This document shows positions 43,552 through 53,267 of a stretch of DNA of 64,000 nt, in pieces. This DNA is from JANELJ01 sp024511395. GTDB lineage: Bacteria; Pseudomonadota; Gammaproteobacteria; GRL18. The stretch lies in the NCBI GenBank assembly GCA_963681975.1, contig OY820613.1:3782001-3846000 (forward strand), read 5' to 3'. A program made the position numbers and the translations under genes. The notes under the pieces are model-generated. The model had not been told where the DNA came from and did not search any database. It worked only from the letters and a program-made list of their open reading frames with translations. Each line of letters opens with the position of its first letter. Positions within the stretch are counted from its first letter, which is position 1.

Positions 43552-44106
43552 AACTCTGTACCCGGATTTACTGCCGGTCTGTTCAGACCAGGCCAGCAGT
43601 GTTGAGTTGTAATCAATCTGCATGGATAAATAAGATAAATCGGCGCTTAGATCACTGATGTCGTTATTTATAGACTTTAGCAGTTTACTGGCATTTTTAT
43701 GCTCATATACACGATAACTGGCATAAAGAAAACCACCGGGAATAACCAGGCTGATTAGGGTATCGCCGGTATTAAAACGTTTTTTCTTTTCGCGCTCCGA
43801 AATCTCAAGCTGTTCTTTGACCAGTCCCTGCTGATAGTTACTGACTTTTTCTGACAGTAATGCCGGCTCAATGAGCTGCAAATCATAATTCAGCTCCTGA
43901 TGAGACAGAGCTTTAACATTAATCAGTTTGCCCTGCAGTTTATCCAGGTGACTTTTTATGGCTGTACGGGTTATATCTGCGTGGTTTATTTTAGTATGGG
44001 CTGAAGAATTTAATAATAGAATAAAAAATAAAAGGTAAGCGGTTTTGCTTAAATATCCGGATTTGCTCAATTTGTACATCTCTTTATTGGAATTGTTTAG
44101 AATCAT
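43540..44106 (-). CDS. Hypothetical membrane-anchored protein
   Basis: The 188-residue protein has a hydrophobic N-terminal segment (about 23-36, YLLFFILLLNSS), a helical central part with many E, K and Q residues (about 55-110), a second hydrophobic stretch (TLISLVIPGGFLYASY, about 115-131) and a helical C-terminus (LLKSINNDISDLSADLSYLS). I do not recognise a family. A start at 44079 (MYKLSK) is also possible. It overlaps the SulP gene tail to tail. Confidence 0.55.
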   Translation of the reverse strand: MILNNSNKEMYKLSKSGYLSKTAYLLFFILLLNSSAHTKINHADITRTAIKSHLDKLQGKLINVKALSHQELNYDLQLIEPALLSEKVSNYQQGLVKEQLEISEREKKKRFNTGDTLISLVIPGGFLYASYRVYEHKNASKLLKSINNDISDLSADLSYLSMQIDYNSTLLAWSEQTGSKSGYRVLSF

Positions 44107-44176
44107 TATAAATAGCAGCGGGTTTAAATTAAGTGATAAAAAAGTAAAATAAAGGTAAAAATGTGGAACCAGTTAC

Positions 44177-44334
44177 ATGAACATAAAATTTTTAGCCATT
44201 ATTGTTTGTTTCTGTTCATTACCGGCTATTAGCTGGTCAGCCGGAGATTTTCTGGCGCGGCCATTATCTACCCATGAAAAAGTGGCGTACCTGTTATCAT
44301 TGTCCAGGCCGGATGAGCAGCGTATCAGTATCTG
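44177..44334 (+). pseudogene. Secreted protein gene, 5' fragment
   Basis: A signal peptide (MNIKFLAIIVCFCSLPAISWS) and about 30 mature residues (AGDFLARPLSTHEKVAYLLSLSRPDEQRISI) are followed at about 44335 by ISAs1 sequence in another frame. The rest of the gene is gone; minE begins soon after on the opposite strand. Confidence 0.55.
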
Positions 44335-44640
44335 TTTTAACCCTGGTGGCTATTTTATGTGGAGCAGAAGGCTGTAAAGACATTCAACGCTTTGGTGAAT
44401 CAAAGCTGGAGTGGTTAAGAAAATACCGTGTATTCAAACAAGGCATACCCTGGCGTCATACAATAGCCCGAATTATAGGAAGTCTATCGCCGGATAACCT
44501 GTTGGATTGTTTTGTTAGCTGGCTAAATAGCATAAGGGAAAAATAAGGTCATGAACATCTGGCTATTGATGGTAAAACCTTAAGGAGAAGCCATCATAAC
44601 GGGGATAAAATGACGGCTTTATACCTGCTTTCTGTAATGT
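44335..44640 (+). pseudogene. ISAs1-family transposase internal fragment
   Basis: It encodes LTLVAILCGAEGCKDIQRFGESKLEWLRKYRVFKQGIPWRHTIARIIGSLSPDN and, after TAA at 44544-44546, GHEHLAIDGKTLRRSHHNGDKMTALYLLSVM. It is about 90% like the remnant at 22378-22950 but has neither end, so it is an internal scrap. It stops 19 bp before the minE stop. Confidence 0.88.
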
Positions 44641-44658
44641 TCAGATAGAAAGAAAAAT

Positions 44659-44934
44659 CTATCGAGCCAGTTTACTGTGTTCCGGCAGAGTGACATTAAG
44701 CTCCAGAATGGGGCAGTCATTATTATTGGTATCGAGCTGAACCTGAATGGCATCGGGTTCAATATCAACGTATTTGCTGATCACCTTCATAATGTCTTCT
44801 TTAAGCTGGGGCAGATAATCGGCTTCATGGCGATGCTGACTGCCGCGCTGGTGAGCGACAATGATCTGCAGGCGATCTTTAGCCATGGAGGCGGATTTTT
44901 TCTTTTCCTTGTGGAAATAGTCCAGAATATCCAT
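44659..44934 (-). CDS. minE: Cell division topological specificity factor MinE
   Basis: The 91-residue protein has the MinD-activating N-terminal helix (residues 2-30, ending KDRLQIIVAHQR) and the dimerising topological-specificity domain. It stimulates MinD ATPase and drives Min oscillation. Its ATG overlaps the minD stop by one base (TAATG). An ISAs1 scrap ends just behind its stop but does not damage it. Confidence 0.95.
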   Translation of the reverse strand: MDILDYFHKEKKKSASMAKDRLQIIVAHQRGSQHRHEADYLPQLKEDIMKVISKYVDIEPDAIQVQLDTNNNDCPILELNVTLPEHSKLAR

Positions 44935-45764
44935 TACTTACCTTCAAAAACGCGAGAGAAAAAGCCTTTTTTCTCAACTGACAAAAAGCGGTGTTCAACA
45001 TCATTACCCAGAAAACGCTCCACCAGATCATCATAAGCCTGACCAGCAACGCTTTCAGTATCCAGAATAACCGGGACACCGGTATTGGAGGCCTGTAGGA
45101 CGGTTTCGGATTCGGGAATTACGCCCAGCAGGGGAATGGCCAGAATTTCAATAATATCATCGACACTGAGCATTTCGCCTTCTTCTACCCGTTTTGGGGA
45201 ATAACGGGTGATAATCAGGTGGGTTTTAACCGGAGCCATGCCCTCAATGACCCGTCTGGTTTTACTGTCGAGAATGCCCAGAATACGATCCGAATCCCGA
45301 ACAGAAGAAACTTCGGGGTTGGTAACAATTAAAGCCTCGTCAGCAAAAAACAGAGCTTTTAAGGCCCCGGACTCAATCCCGGCCGGGGAGTCACAGATAA
45401 TATAGTCAAAGGTTTCAGACAGTTCATTAAGGACTTTTTCCACCCCTTCCTGAGTCAGGGCATCTTTGTCGCGGGTCTGGGAAGCTGGCAGTATATGCAG
45501 ATTATCTACCTGCTTGTCCTTGATCAGTGCCTGATTAAGATTGGACTCACCATTGATAACATTGATAAAGTCAAACACCACCCGGCGCTCACAGCCCATA
45601 ATCAGATCCAGGTTACGCAGACCGATATCAAAATCAATAATAACGGTTTTATGGCCTTTCTGTGCCAGGCCGGTACCAAAAGCAGCACTAGTGGTGGTTT
45701 TACCCACACCGCCCTTGCCTGAGGTCACTACAATAATTTTTGCCTTTTTTTCACTTTTTGACAT
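44934..45764 (-). CDS. minD: Septum site-determining ATPase MinD
   Basis: The 276-residue protein has the deviant Walker A KGGVGKTT (about 14-21), DFDIGLRNLD, the CDSPAGIE segment and a C-terminal amphipathic membrane-targeting helix (FLSVEKKGFFSRVFEGK). It recruits MinC to the membrane and oscillates with MinE. Gene order minC-minD-minE is standard; the gap after minC is about 70 bp. Confidence 0.97.
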   Translation of the reverse strand: MSKSEKKAKIIVVTSGKGGVGKTTTSAAFGTGLAQKGHKTVIIDFDIGLRNLDLIMGCERRVVFDFINVINGESNLNQALIKDKQVDNLHILPASQTRDKDALTQEGVEKVLNELSETFDYIICDSPAGIESGALKALFFADEALIVTNPEVSSVRDSDRILGILDSKTRRVIEGMAPVKTHLIITRYSPKRVEEGEMLSVDDIIEILAIPLLGVIPESETVLQASNTGVPVILDTESVAGQAYDDLVERFLGNDVEHRFLSVEKKGFFSRVFEGK

Positions 45765-45835
45765 TGTCTGATCGGTTCCTTTTGATTGTGCTGTGATAAA
45801 TTGTTCAGGGTTGCGTTTGAAATTATGTAAGCGTA

Positions 45836-46645
45836 TTAAGCAATCAGGTGATCCATTTCAAGCCGTTCATTGTGCATATAAACCTGAACCGGTGCGCCAA
45901 TTTTATCCTCTGGAATATCTTCACTCAATAGGTAAATACCGGCTATGGACACTAGTTCACTTTGCAGACTGTGGCAGAAAATAGCGGCTGACTGATCACC
46001 CTGGACCCCAGCCATTGCCCGGCCCCGCAAAGTACCGTAAACGTGAATATTACCATCAGCCAGAACTTCGGCGCCGGCACTGACCGAACCGGTAATGACC
46101 AGATCACCGCCTCGGGCATAAATCTGGCGACCTGAGCGAATGGTTTGTTTAACCACTTTGGTAGGTGTTGTACCAAGGGAGGCAGAAGTTTCGGCGGCTT
46201 CCCGGGGATTAGTTTCAGGTTCCTGTATCTCCGGGGTTGGCATTTCTGGTTTCTGTTCTTCTGTTACTTCATTTTCCAGTACCGGGATCTCAGGTTCTGA
46301 TGGTGGGGCTACAGAGGTTTTTTCCGCGCTATGCCTGGCTTCTGCCAGAACCGCCAGATCGCCTGCTTCCAGAAGGGGTTTAACGGCAGGCAGAGCACCT
46401 TTGACTCCCACCGGGATAATAGACAGGGACAGTAAAATTTCTCTTAAATCAAAAAAATCCAGATTCTGCTGCTGTTCATTCAGGGCATGCAGATCAATTA
46501 CCACCGGGGTCTGATTAAAAAAACCGGGAGCCATTTTTACCCGTTCGGTTAATTGTGTTTCCAGAAGTTTAAGATCATTATCAAAAAGCTGTAATACCGT
46601 CAGGGTAAACATGTTCCCTTTGAGTTCAAAACAGGGTTTATCCAT
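45836..46645 (-). CDS. minC: Septum site-determining protein MinC
   Basis: The 269-residue protein has the N-terminal FtsZ-inhibiting domain (about 1-110, CFELKGNMFTLTVLQLF), a Pro/Glu/Thr-rich linker (about 115-165) and the beta-helical C-terminal domain that dimerises and binds MinD (RSGRQIYARGGDLVITGSVSAGAEVLADGNIHVYGTLRGRAMAG). It blocks FtsZ assembly near the poles. The start has only a weak ribosome-binding site. Confidence 0.95.
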   Translation of the reverse strand: MDKPCFELKGNMFTLTVLQLFDNDLKLLETQLTERVKMAPGFFNQTPVVIDLHALNEQQQNLDFFDLREILLSLSIIPVGVKGALPAVKPLLEAGDLAVLAEARHSAEKTSVAPPSEPEIPVLENEVTEEQKPEMPTPEIQEPETNPREAAETSASLGTTPTKVVKQTIRSGRQIYARGGDLVITGSVSAGAEVLADGNIHVYGTLRGRAMAGVQGDQSAAIFCHSLQSELVSIAGIYLLSEDIPEDKIGAPVQVYMHNERLEMDHLIA

Positions 46646-46940
46646 AAATTTGTACTGGTTCGGCTCGCTTGATTATTCAAGGATTTAAATTTTGAGAAAA
46701 TGTAACGCTTCAGTAATTTCCACCCTGAACGGGTATGAAAAAATTTGAATTAGTATATCAAAAAAGCAGGCTAAAAACCGATGTCAGTTCTAATTATTTA
46801 ATTTAAATGTCAAGGGTGATTGATTGTTCAGAATAAGCTTAAAGGACTTTTTATTAATGCTGTGTTAAAATTCTACCACTAATTTAGGTTAATAGCTATG
46901 GGGCCAATCAATAGCTTATTGTGCTGACAGTCATCAATTT

Positions 46941-47258
46941 ATGAAAAAAATATGCTTATTAAGTGATATTCCCGATCATCAGGCCATAACCTGTCCTTAC
47001 GATGACAATTATTCAATGTTGGTGTATCGTGATGGCGATACGGCTTATGCTTATATTAATAGCTGCCCCCATGCCGGTGTCCCCCTAGAGTGGAATGTGG
47101 ATCAGTTTATGAGTGCTGATGGTCTGCTGCTGCAATGTGGTACCCATGGTGCCCAATTTGAACCGCCGACCGGGCATTGTGTGCATGGTCCCTGTAAAGG
47201 GGCGCATTTACATAAAATTGATATTAAGCTGATGGATGGTGTGGTCTATCAGGTTTGA
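46941..47258 (+). CDS. Rieske-type [2Fe-2S] ferredoxin
   Basis: The 105-residue protein is a single Rieske domain with both cluster boxes: CPHAG (C-x-H, residues about 41-45) and CGTHGAQFEPPTGHC (C-x2-H). No oxygenase domain is attached. Stand-alone Rieske ferredoxins feed electrons to oxygenases or act as small redox carriers; the partner is not evident here. It is divergent from minC. Confidence 0.9.
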   Translation: MKKICLLSDIPDHQAITCPYDDNYSMLVYRDGDTAYAYINSCPHAGVPLEWNVDQFMSADGLLLQCGTHGAQFEPPTGHCVHGPCKGAHLHKIDIKLMDGVVYQV

Positions 47259-47360
47259 ACTTTTATTTCTTCTGGCACTCTAAGAGCTTGCTCTGAACTT
47301 TTTACTTAATCATAATTTAAGCGAATTATAAACAATATTACCAATAGCGGAACATTATTA

Positions 47361-48056
47361 ATGCTGAAAAACCTGTCTCTTTTTGAAAAACTGGCACTGG
47401 CTTATGTCACTGTTTTTACCCTAGTCGGCTTTGTCTGGAGCTATTGGGATCATGACTCATTTAAAAATATTTATGTTATAGAAGATGGTTTTACCGAATG
47501 GTCTACGGTGGTTTTTCTGCTGATTGGTCTGGGGGTTACTCTAAAGCGTTTCTGGTTATTAAAAGCTGAACGTTCAAAAACTTTTCTGTTTATGGCCTTT
47601 TTATTAGCCTTGTTATTCTTTTTCGGTGCCGGTGAGGAAATTTCCTGGGGCCAGCGGATTTTTAATGTAGAAAGTACCGAATTCTTTGTGAAAAACAATG
47701 CCCAGGGCGAGATAAATCTGCATAACCTGGTGGTTAATGATACCAAGATTAATAAAGTGATTTTTGGCCGGGGTATCGGCATTATGCTGTTATTGTACCT
47801 TTTTGTACTTATCCCCCTGTATAAGAAAAAAGTCGGCGTCAGGAAAGTGGTGGATAATCTGGCTATACCCATTGCCCAGAATTACCAGGTTGCCGCTTAT
47901 ATTATTTTACTGGTACTGGCTCAGGGACTTATGGCTTCGTCCAAAAAAGGTGAAATGCTGGAGTTTGCCGGTTCCATTATCTTTCTGCTGAATGTGGCCT
48001 ATCCATATAATAAGGCACTTTTTGAAACCAGACGTACTTCTAAAGCCGGTTCCTGA
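47361..48056 (+). CDS. Multi-pass membrane protein of unknown function
   Basis: The 231-residue protein has about six hydrophobic segments (near 12-29, 48-62, 75-92, 134-152, 172-190 and 203-214) and a striking charged motif GAGEEISWGQRIF at about 92-104 between helices 3 and 4, a motif shared by a family of uncharacterised bacterial membrane proteins. It ends 13 bp before the sulfatase gene and is likely co-transcribed with it, which suggests a role in envelope or lipid metabolism. Confidence 0.75.
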   Translation: MLKNLSLFEKLALAYVTVFTLVGFVWSYWDHDSFKNIYVIEDGFTEWSTVVFLLIGLGVTLKRFWLLKAERSKTFLFMAFLLALLFFFGAGEEISWGQRIFNVESTEFFVKNNAQGEINLHNLVVNDTKINKVIFGRGIGIMLLLYLFVLIPLYKKKVGVRKVVDNLAIPIAQNYQVAAYIILLVLAQGLMASSKKGEMLEFAGSIIFLLNVAYPYNKALFETRRTSKAGS

Positions 48057-48069
48057 GCAGGGTAAAACG

Positions 48070-49974
48070 ATGCGACTCATTAGAACCCTGTTTTATTACT
48101 ACCTAGCCATGGTCGGTATTTTTTTTACCGGTCGGGCGGTATTATTTGCCATTTATTATGACCGCTTTACCCAGAGTGATGTTAATTACTGGCTGACTTT
48201 TTTATACGGCCTGAGAATGGATACCATCGTGGCCAGCGCTACTCTGCTGATCCCCCTGATTATGCTCAGCCTGTCTCCAAAAGCACTCAGCAAATTTGTT
48301 AACCGTTTTTTAACCAGTTACTTTTTAGTGGCTCTGTTGTTGTTTATCTATATAGAAAATGCCACTATTCCATTTTTTGACGAGTATGATGTGCGCCCCA
48401 ACTTCCTGTTTATTGAGTATCTGATCTATCCTCAGGAAGTGTTTAAAATGATTTTTTCGGCCTATAAGCTGGAATTGCTGATTGCCTTTATTATGATGGC
48501 GATTGCAGGTTATGTCTTTATCAGAGCCAGAAAACTGCATGATTTTACGCCCATATTTGAAATACCTTATTTCAAACGTTTACTGCTGTTTTTCCCGTTG
48601 GTGTTTATTCTCGCTCTGGGTATTCGTTCTTCTTTTGGCCACCGCCCGGCTAACCTGTCCGATGCTATGTACTCCAGTGATCGGGTGATTAATGAGATCA
48701 CCAAAAACTCTATCTATAGTATTGGCTATGCCATTTACAGTGATAAAAAATACGGTAATAAAAAACTCACCAAATACGGTGAAATGGATATTACAGAAGC
48801 CATGCAGCGAGTCAGTAAGCGGCTTAATATCCCTTTGTCTGAAGGAGAATCACCTTTTCGCCGTCTGGAAAAAACTTACTTCCCTGCCAGTAAACCGAAA
48901 AACTTGGTGATTTTTTTACAGGAAAGCTTGGGGGCTCAGTTTGTGGGTGCCACGGGCGGTGATCCACGTTTAACACCAAACTTTAACCGTCTGAGCAAGG
49001 AAGGCATTTTATTTTCCAATCTGTATTCTAATGGCACTCGTAGTATTCGTGGAATTGCCGGCAGTGTATCCGGTAATTATGCAGTGCCGGGCAAAGGAGT
49101 GATTAAACGTAACAAATCACAGAGTGGATTTTTTACTGTGGCTTCACTGCTTAAGCCGAAAGGTTATTACTCTCAGTTTATCTACGGCGGTGAAAGCCGT
49201 TTTGATAATATGCGCGGCTGGTTTTTAGGTAATGGTTTTGATGAGATCATTGATCAGCCCAAATTTATCAACCCAAAATATATCGGTACTTGGGGAGTCA
49301 GTGATGAAGATCTGGTAAACCGGGCCCATCAGGAATTTAAACGTTTGTATGCAGAAAATCGATCCTTTGTTTCCGTCATGTTCAGTACCACCAATCATTC
49401 GCCCTTTGACTTTCCTACCGGAAAAATCAAACTGATAGATGGGGTGCCGGAAAAAAGTGATCTGAATGCGATTAAATTTGCTGATTATGCCATTGGCCGT
49501 TTTATAGAACAGGCAAAACAGGAAGATTATTATAAGGATACGGTGTTTGTGATTGTGGCAGATCATAATATCCGCGTGCGCGGCAGTGATATGCTGCCGG
49601 TCAATTTATACCATATTCCGGGTATGATCCTGGGCGGTGGTATTAAACCTCAAGATATAAGCCGTTTAACCAGTCAGCCCGATGTACTGGCAACCGCCCT
49701 GGATCTGACCGGACAGGATCTGGAATATCCCATTATGGGGCATTCAGTATTCAGTGATAAAAAACGGGATCTGGTCTTAATGCAGTTTAATGATACCTAT
49801 GCATTGCGTATTGGGGACAAGGTGTCGGTGTTACGTCCCGATCAGGAACCTTTGACTTTTATTTATAAAGATAAAAAAATGCTGCCCACGGAACATGATG
49901 TTGATATGGAAAAAGATACCCTGGCCTTTATTCTTACTCTGAACCACCTCTATCAGGAACGTATGTATAAATAG
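48070..49974 (+). CDS. LtaS-like sulfatase (phosphoglycerol transferase type)
   Basis: I place the start at 48070 (MRLIRTLFYYY), after CAGGG; an upstream in-frame ATG at 47992 would overlap the previous gene. The 634-residue protein has five N-terminal membrane helices (about 1-185) and an extracellular alkaline-phosphatase-superfamily domain. The metal site includes FLQESLG, the nucleophilic Thr in NGTRSIRG, and VIVADHNIR. Relatives transfer phosphoglycerol from phosphatidylglycerol to teichoic acids or, in Gram-negatives, to periplasmic glucans and lipids. The substrate here is unknown. Confidence 0.85.
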   Translation: MRLIRTLFYYYLAMVGIFFTGRAVLFAIYYDRFTQSDVNYWLTFLYGLRMDTIVASATLLIPLIMLSLSPKALSKFVNRFLTSYFLVALLLFIYIENATIPFFDEYDVRPNFLFIEYLIYPQEVFKMIFSAYKLELLIAFIMMAIAGYVFIRARKLHDFTPIFEIPYFKRLLLFFPLVFILALGIRSSFGHRPANLSDAMYSSDRVINEITKNSIYSIGYAIYSDKKYGNKKLTKYGEMDITEAMQRVSKRLNIPLSEGESPFRRLEKTYFPASKPKNLVIFLQESLGAQFVGATGGDPRLTPNFNRLSKEGILFSNLYSNGTRSIRGIAGSVSGNYAVPGKGVIKRNKSQSGFFTVASLLKPKGYYSQFIYGGESRFDNMRGWFLGNGFDEIIDQPKFINPKYIGTWGVSDEDLVNRAHQEFKRLYAENRSFVSVMFSTTNHSPFDFPTGKIKLIDGVPEKSDLNAIKFADYAIGRFIEQAKQEDYYKDTVFVIVADHNIRVRGSDMLPVNLYHIPGMILGGGIKPQDISRLTSQPDVLATALDLTGQDLEYPIMGHSVFSDKKRDLVLMQFNDTYALRIGDKVSVLRPDQEPLTFIYKDKKMLPTEHDVDMEKDTLAFILTLNHLYQERMYK

Positions 49975-50090
49975 TTATAGGCACTAAAAACCAATCAGTG
50001 GTAAAATTAAAAACCATTTAGCTAATTAGAAGCCATTTATCCAATAAAAAGCTAAGCCTAAATAATCAATGGAAATATCAGTCAATCATT

Positions 50091-50801
50091 ATGAATATTA
50101 ATCACTATTTTAATTCAGATAATAAGAGGATTAGTTTTACCCGCACTCAGGCCAGCACTTTTGCCAAAGCGGTTGCAGGTGATTTTAATCCTATTCATGA
50201 TGAAGATAATAAGCGTTTCTGCGTTCCCGGTGATTTATTATTTTCGGTTTTTCTGGCCGAGCAGGGGGTTTACCAGAGCATGAAGTTTGAATTTTCCGGT
50301 ATGGTTGGTGATTCCAACAGCCTGTTTTTTTCAAATAATGAACCCAACCACTATGTGCTGCAGGATGAAAGTGATAAAGCCTTTATGCAGGTCATCACTT
50401 CCGGTGATATGACACAGGATAGTAATTTTATTACCCAGTTATCAGAACAATATGTACAGTTTTCCGGTCAGACCTTTCCGCATATTCTGGTGCCTTTAAT
50501 GCAGGAGGAAGGGGTGATGATTAATCCAGCCCGCCCCCTGGTGATTTATAAAAATATGGAAATTACCCTAGACAGGCTATCCGGTGACAATATTGAACTT
50601 AAGCTGACCAATTCCATTTTAGAGAAAAATGGTAAAAAAGGAGAAGTCGGACTGGAGTTCAGTATACTTTCCGATGGCGAAGAAATTGGCCATGGTGCCA
50701 AAAACATGTTGCTCAGCGGCCTTAGAGATTATGAACAGGAAGCCCTGGATGAAGTGATTCAGGCTTATGATCAGCGCAAGAGTAATTTTCAGATCCAGTA
50801 A
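50091..50801 (+). CDS. DUF3581 family protein
   Basis: The 236-residue protein matches the gammaproteobacterial DUF3581 family, with a MaoC/hot-dog-like signature: FAKAVAGDFNPIHDEDNKRFCVPGDLLFSVFL (residues 25-56), where D34 and H38 sit where hydratases bind substrate. The function is not established. It lies 20 bp before the esterase gene and probably forms an operon with it. Confidence 0.85.
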   Translation: MNINHYFNSDNKRISFTRTQASTFAKAVAGDFNPIHDEDNKRFCVPGDLLFSVFLAEQGVYQSMKFEFSGMVGDSNSLFFSNNEPNHYVLQDESDKAFMQVITSGDMTQDSNFITQLSEQYVQFSGQTFPHILVPLMQEEGVMINPARPLVIYKNMEITLDRLSGDNIELKLTNSILEKNGKKGEVGLEFSILSDGEEIGHGAKNMLLSGLRDYEQEALDEVIQAYDQRKSNFQIQ

Positions 50802-50821
50802 TAGTGATTTGAATCCGTATC

Positions 50822-51601
50822 ATGCAGCTTGCCACCAGTCACTACAAGCCCGTCCGGGAAAAACACAGCACCCCGATTATTATACTGCATGGCCTGTTCG
50901 GCAGTAGCCGCAACTGGCATCCGGTAGCCAGAGTACTGGCTGAAACCTCCTCGGTCTATGCGCTGGATCTGCGCAATCATGGTAAGTCCCCTCATTCAGA
51001 TATTATGACCTATCCGGCCATGGCTGAAGATATTGCTGAATTTATGGCACATCATCATATTAGTGAAGCCCGCTTTATTGCTCATAGTATGAGTGGCAAG
51101 GTCGCCATGTGGCTGGCTCTGACTCAGCCTCAGCGGGTACAGAAAATGGTGATAGTGGATATAGCTCCGGTCAATTATCAGCATGATTTTTCAAGCGTAC
51201 TTAATGCCTTTGCTGCAGTACCGCTGGAGCGGATCAGCAGTCGCAGAGAAGTGGATCAGTATTTATCAGAGTATCTGTCAGAGCCGGACTTACGGCAGTT
51301 TTTACTGCAGAATCTGCAATTAAAAAACGGCCGGTATCAATGGCGCCTGAATCTTGAAGTGATTAAAACAGCTATTAAAGAAATTACCGGTTTTCCTGAT
51401 ACCGGAAATATAACACCTTTTGAAAAACGGGTATTATTTGTCGGGGGTGGTCAGTCAGATTATCTGAGTCGGGACTATCATGCCCAAACCTGGAAGCTGT
51501 TTCCCCTAGCCTCTTTTTCAACGATTAAACAGGCCGGCCACTGGCTGCATGCGGAGCAGCCGGAACAGTTTATGGCTTTAATTAAGCCTTATTTGAATTA
51601 A
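50822..51601 (+). CDS. ybfF: Alpha/beta-hydrolase, YbfF-type esterase
   Basis: The 259-residue protein has the alpha/beta hydrolase fold with oxyanion motif HGLFGSSRNW (23-32), LDLRNHGKS (49-55), the nucleophile elbow AHSMSG with S89, and the catalytic H240 (QAGHWLHAEQP). YbfF in E. coli is a short-chain (thio)esterase. The gene follows DUF3581 and precedes a small cysteine-motif gene by 15 bp. Confidence 0.9.
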   Translation: MQLATSHYKPVREKHSTPIIILHGLFGSSRNWHPVARVLAETSSVYALDLRNHGKSPHSDIMTYPAMAEDIAEFMAHHHISEARFIAHSMSGKVAMWLALTQPQRVQKMVIVDIAPVNYQHDFSSVLNAFAAVPLERISSRREVDQYLSEYLSEPDLRQFLLQNLQLKNGRYQWRLNLEVIKTAIKEITGFPDTGNITPFEKRVLFVGGGQSDYLSRDYHAQTWKLFPLASFSTIKQAGHWLHAEQPEQFMALIKPYLN

Positions 51602-51616
51602 TATATTTAAAACAAT

Positions 51617-51898
51617 ATGAGTTCAGATAAAAAACCGGACAGACCAACCGCCATGTGGTTATTGATAACACAGGTAAGAATGGCTATCCCGTTTGACATG
51701 CCGGAAGCCAACTTATGTTCCGGACAATGCAATGGCTGTTCATTAAAATTGCTGGAATATCTGGATACGGAACTGCAGGACTGGGAATATCGCCTGCAAG
51801 CTGGTGAGGTTCCGGATTTTGGTGATATTAACCGGGTAGCTAAAACCAGTAAAAAAATTTATAAAGTTTTGCAGCGCAATGGCCTGGTAGAAGAATAG
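51617..51898 (+). CDS. Small conserved protein with C-x3-C-x2-C motif
   Basis: The 93-residue protein has CSGQCNGC (C-x3-C-x2-C, residues 34-41) followed by helices (LKLLEYLDTELQDWEYRLQAGEVPDFGDINRVAKTSKKIYKVLQ). The C-x3-C-x2-C spacing is that of a radical-SAM cluster, but the protein is far too short for that fold, so a metal site or disulfide is more likely. I do not recognise a named family. It sits 15 bp after ybfF, in the same direction. Confidence 0.7.
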   Translation: MSSDKKPDRPTAMWLLITQVRMAIPFDMPEANLCSGQCNGCSLKLLEYLDTELQDWEYRLQAGEVPDFGDINRVAKTSKKIYKVLQRNGLVEE

Positions 51899-51925
51899 TT
51901 TGGAAAACTTATTCAGCTTTACGGC

Positions 51926-52207
51926 TCAGGTATAAAAAGTGGCCTGAATCCCGGTAAAATGAATAATATCACCATCAGAAAGCTTACTGTGCAGTATTTT
52001 CTTACCATTGATAAAGGTGCCATTAGAGCTGCGCAGGTCAGTTAAAAAATAACTGGCTTCCCGGTTTATGCGGGCATGTTTTTTAGAAACTGCCAGATCA
52101 TTGATGACAATATCATTACCTTCCTTACGACCGATAGTGGTGGTGCCTTTTTCCAGCTTGTAGTCTTTATACTCGTGTGTACTAAGCTGTATCCTGAGTA
52201 ATCCCAC
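51926..52207 (-). CDS. Stand-alone FHA-domain protein
   Basis: The 93-residue protein is one FHA domain with the phosphothreonine-binding residues GRKEGNDIV, SKKHARI and RSSNGTFINGK. It would bind phosphothreonine on a partner, usually in Ser/Thr kinase or type VI secretion signalling; neither is nearby. IS5 copy 6 begins 26 bp upstream of its start and probably separates it from its original promoter. Confidence 0.88.
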   Translation of the reverse strand: MGLLRIQLSTHEYKDYKLEKGTTTIGRKEGNDIVINDLAVSKKHARINREASYFLTDLRSSNGTFINGKKILHSKLSDGDIIHFTGIQATFYT

Positions 52208-52353
52208 GTAATATCCCTTTTTCTTGTATAACTAGTCCGACCTGAATAAGTCATAGCACATTGATTTATAAAGAAATATTGGCGATTATGGGTGTTAAAT
52301 TTGCAGGTTTTTGGTAAAATAAGCCTTATTACCTTGCAAATTTCCAGACCAAA

Positions 52354-53220
52354 ATGAAGCCAGAGAAACAGCCAAAAATACCTCAGGAAGACCTGTTCAG
52401 GATGCGCCTTGAAAACATGCTGGACATAAACCATGAGTTGATTAAGTTATCAAAACACATAGATTGGGAAAGTCCTGATAAAGAATGGGGTGCTCTGTTT
52501 GTATCCACTAAAGGTGCTCCTGCCATTCGTACTCGATTGATTGCAGGATTGCATTACCTGAAACACCTGCATGATTTATCAGATGAACAGGTAGTAAAAG
52601 GCTGGACAGAAAATCCGTACTGGCAATATTTTTGTGGAGAAGAATACTTTCAGCATAAGATGCCCATACACCCTGTGACCATGACCAAATGGCGTAACCG
52701 GCCGGGTAAGTCAGGCAGTGAAAAATTACTGATTGAAACCATTAAAGCCGGACTAAAGAGTAAAACCATAAAGCCTGGCAGTTTAAAGAAAGTCACGGTA
52801 GATACTACCGTACAGGAAAAGAACATCGCTTTTCCAACCGATTCAAAGCTCCTGAACAAAGCCAGAGAAAACCTGGTTAAACTGTCCAAAGAGCACGGTA
52901 TTAAACTGCGTCAGAACTATAATCGGGTTGGGCCGCAATATGTACTAATGGCCAGTCGTTATGCTCATGCAAAACAGTTTAAACGCATGAAGAAAATGAA
53001 CAATAAACTGAAATCCCGTTTAGGTCGTGTTAAACGGGATATTGAACGACAACTGCCCAACTATTCTGTTGATATTCAGTCTCTGTTTGAAGTGGCACTG
53101 GAACAGGCTCAGAAACTGATTGAGCAGGAGCAGCACAGTAAGAACAAGCTTTACAGTTTACATGCACCTGAAGTCGAGTGTATCAGTAAAGGCAAATTTG
53201 GTGTTAAAACCAGTATCGCG
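52354..53220 (+). pseudogene. IS5-family transposase copy 6, N-terminal part
   Basis: The sequence follows the consensus to residue 281, then an in-frame 18-bp deletion removes AHKPYE (positions 282-287). The frame ends at the IS982/IS66 insertion after SIAVT. The remainder is at 56742-57193. Confidence 0.92.
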
Positions 53221-53267
53221 GTAACTAAGTGAGCGCCAATTAATCCCACATTGACCTTCTACCCTAC

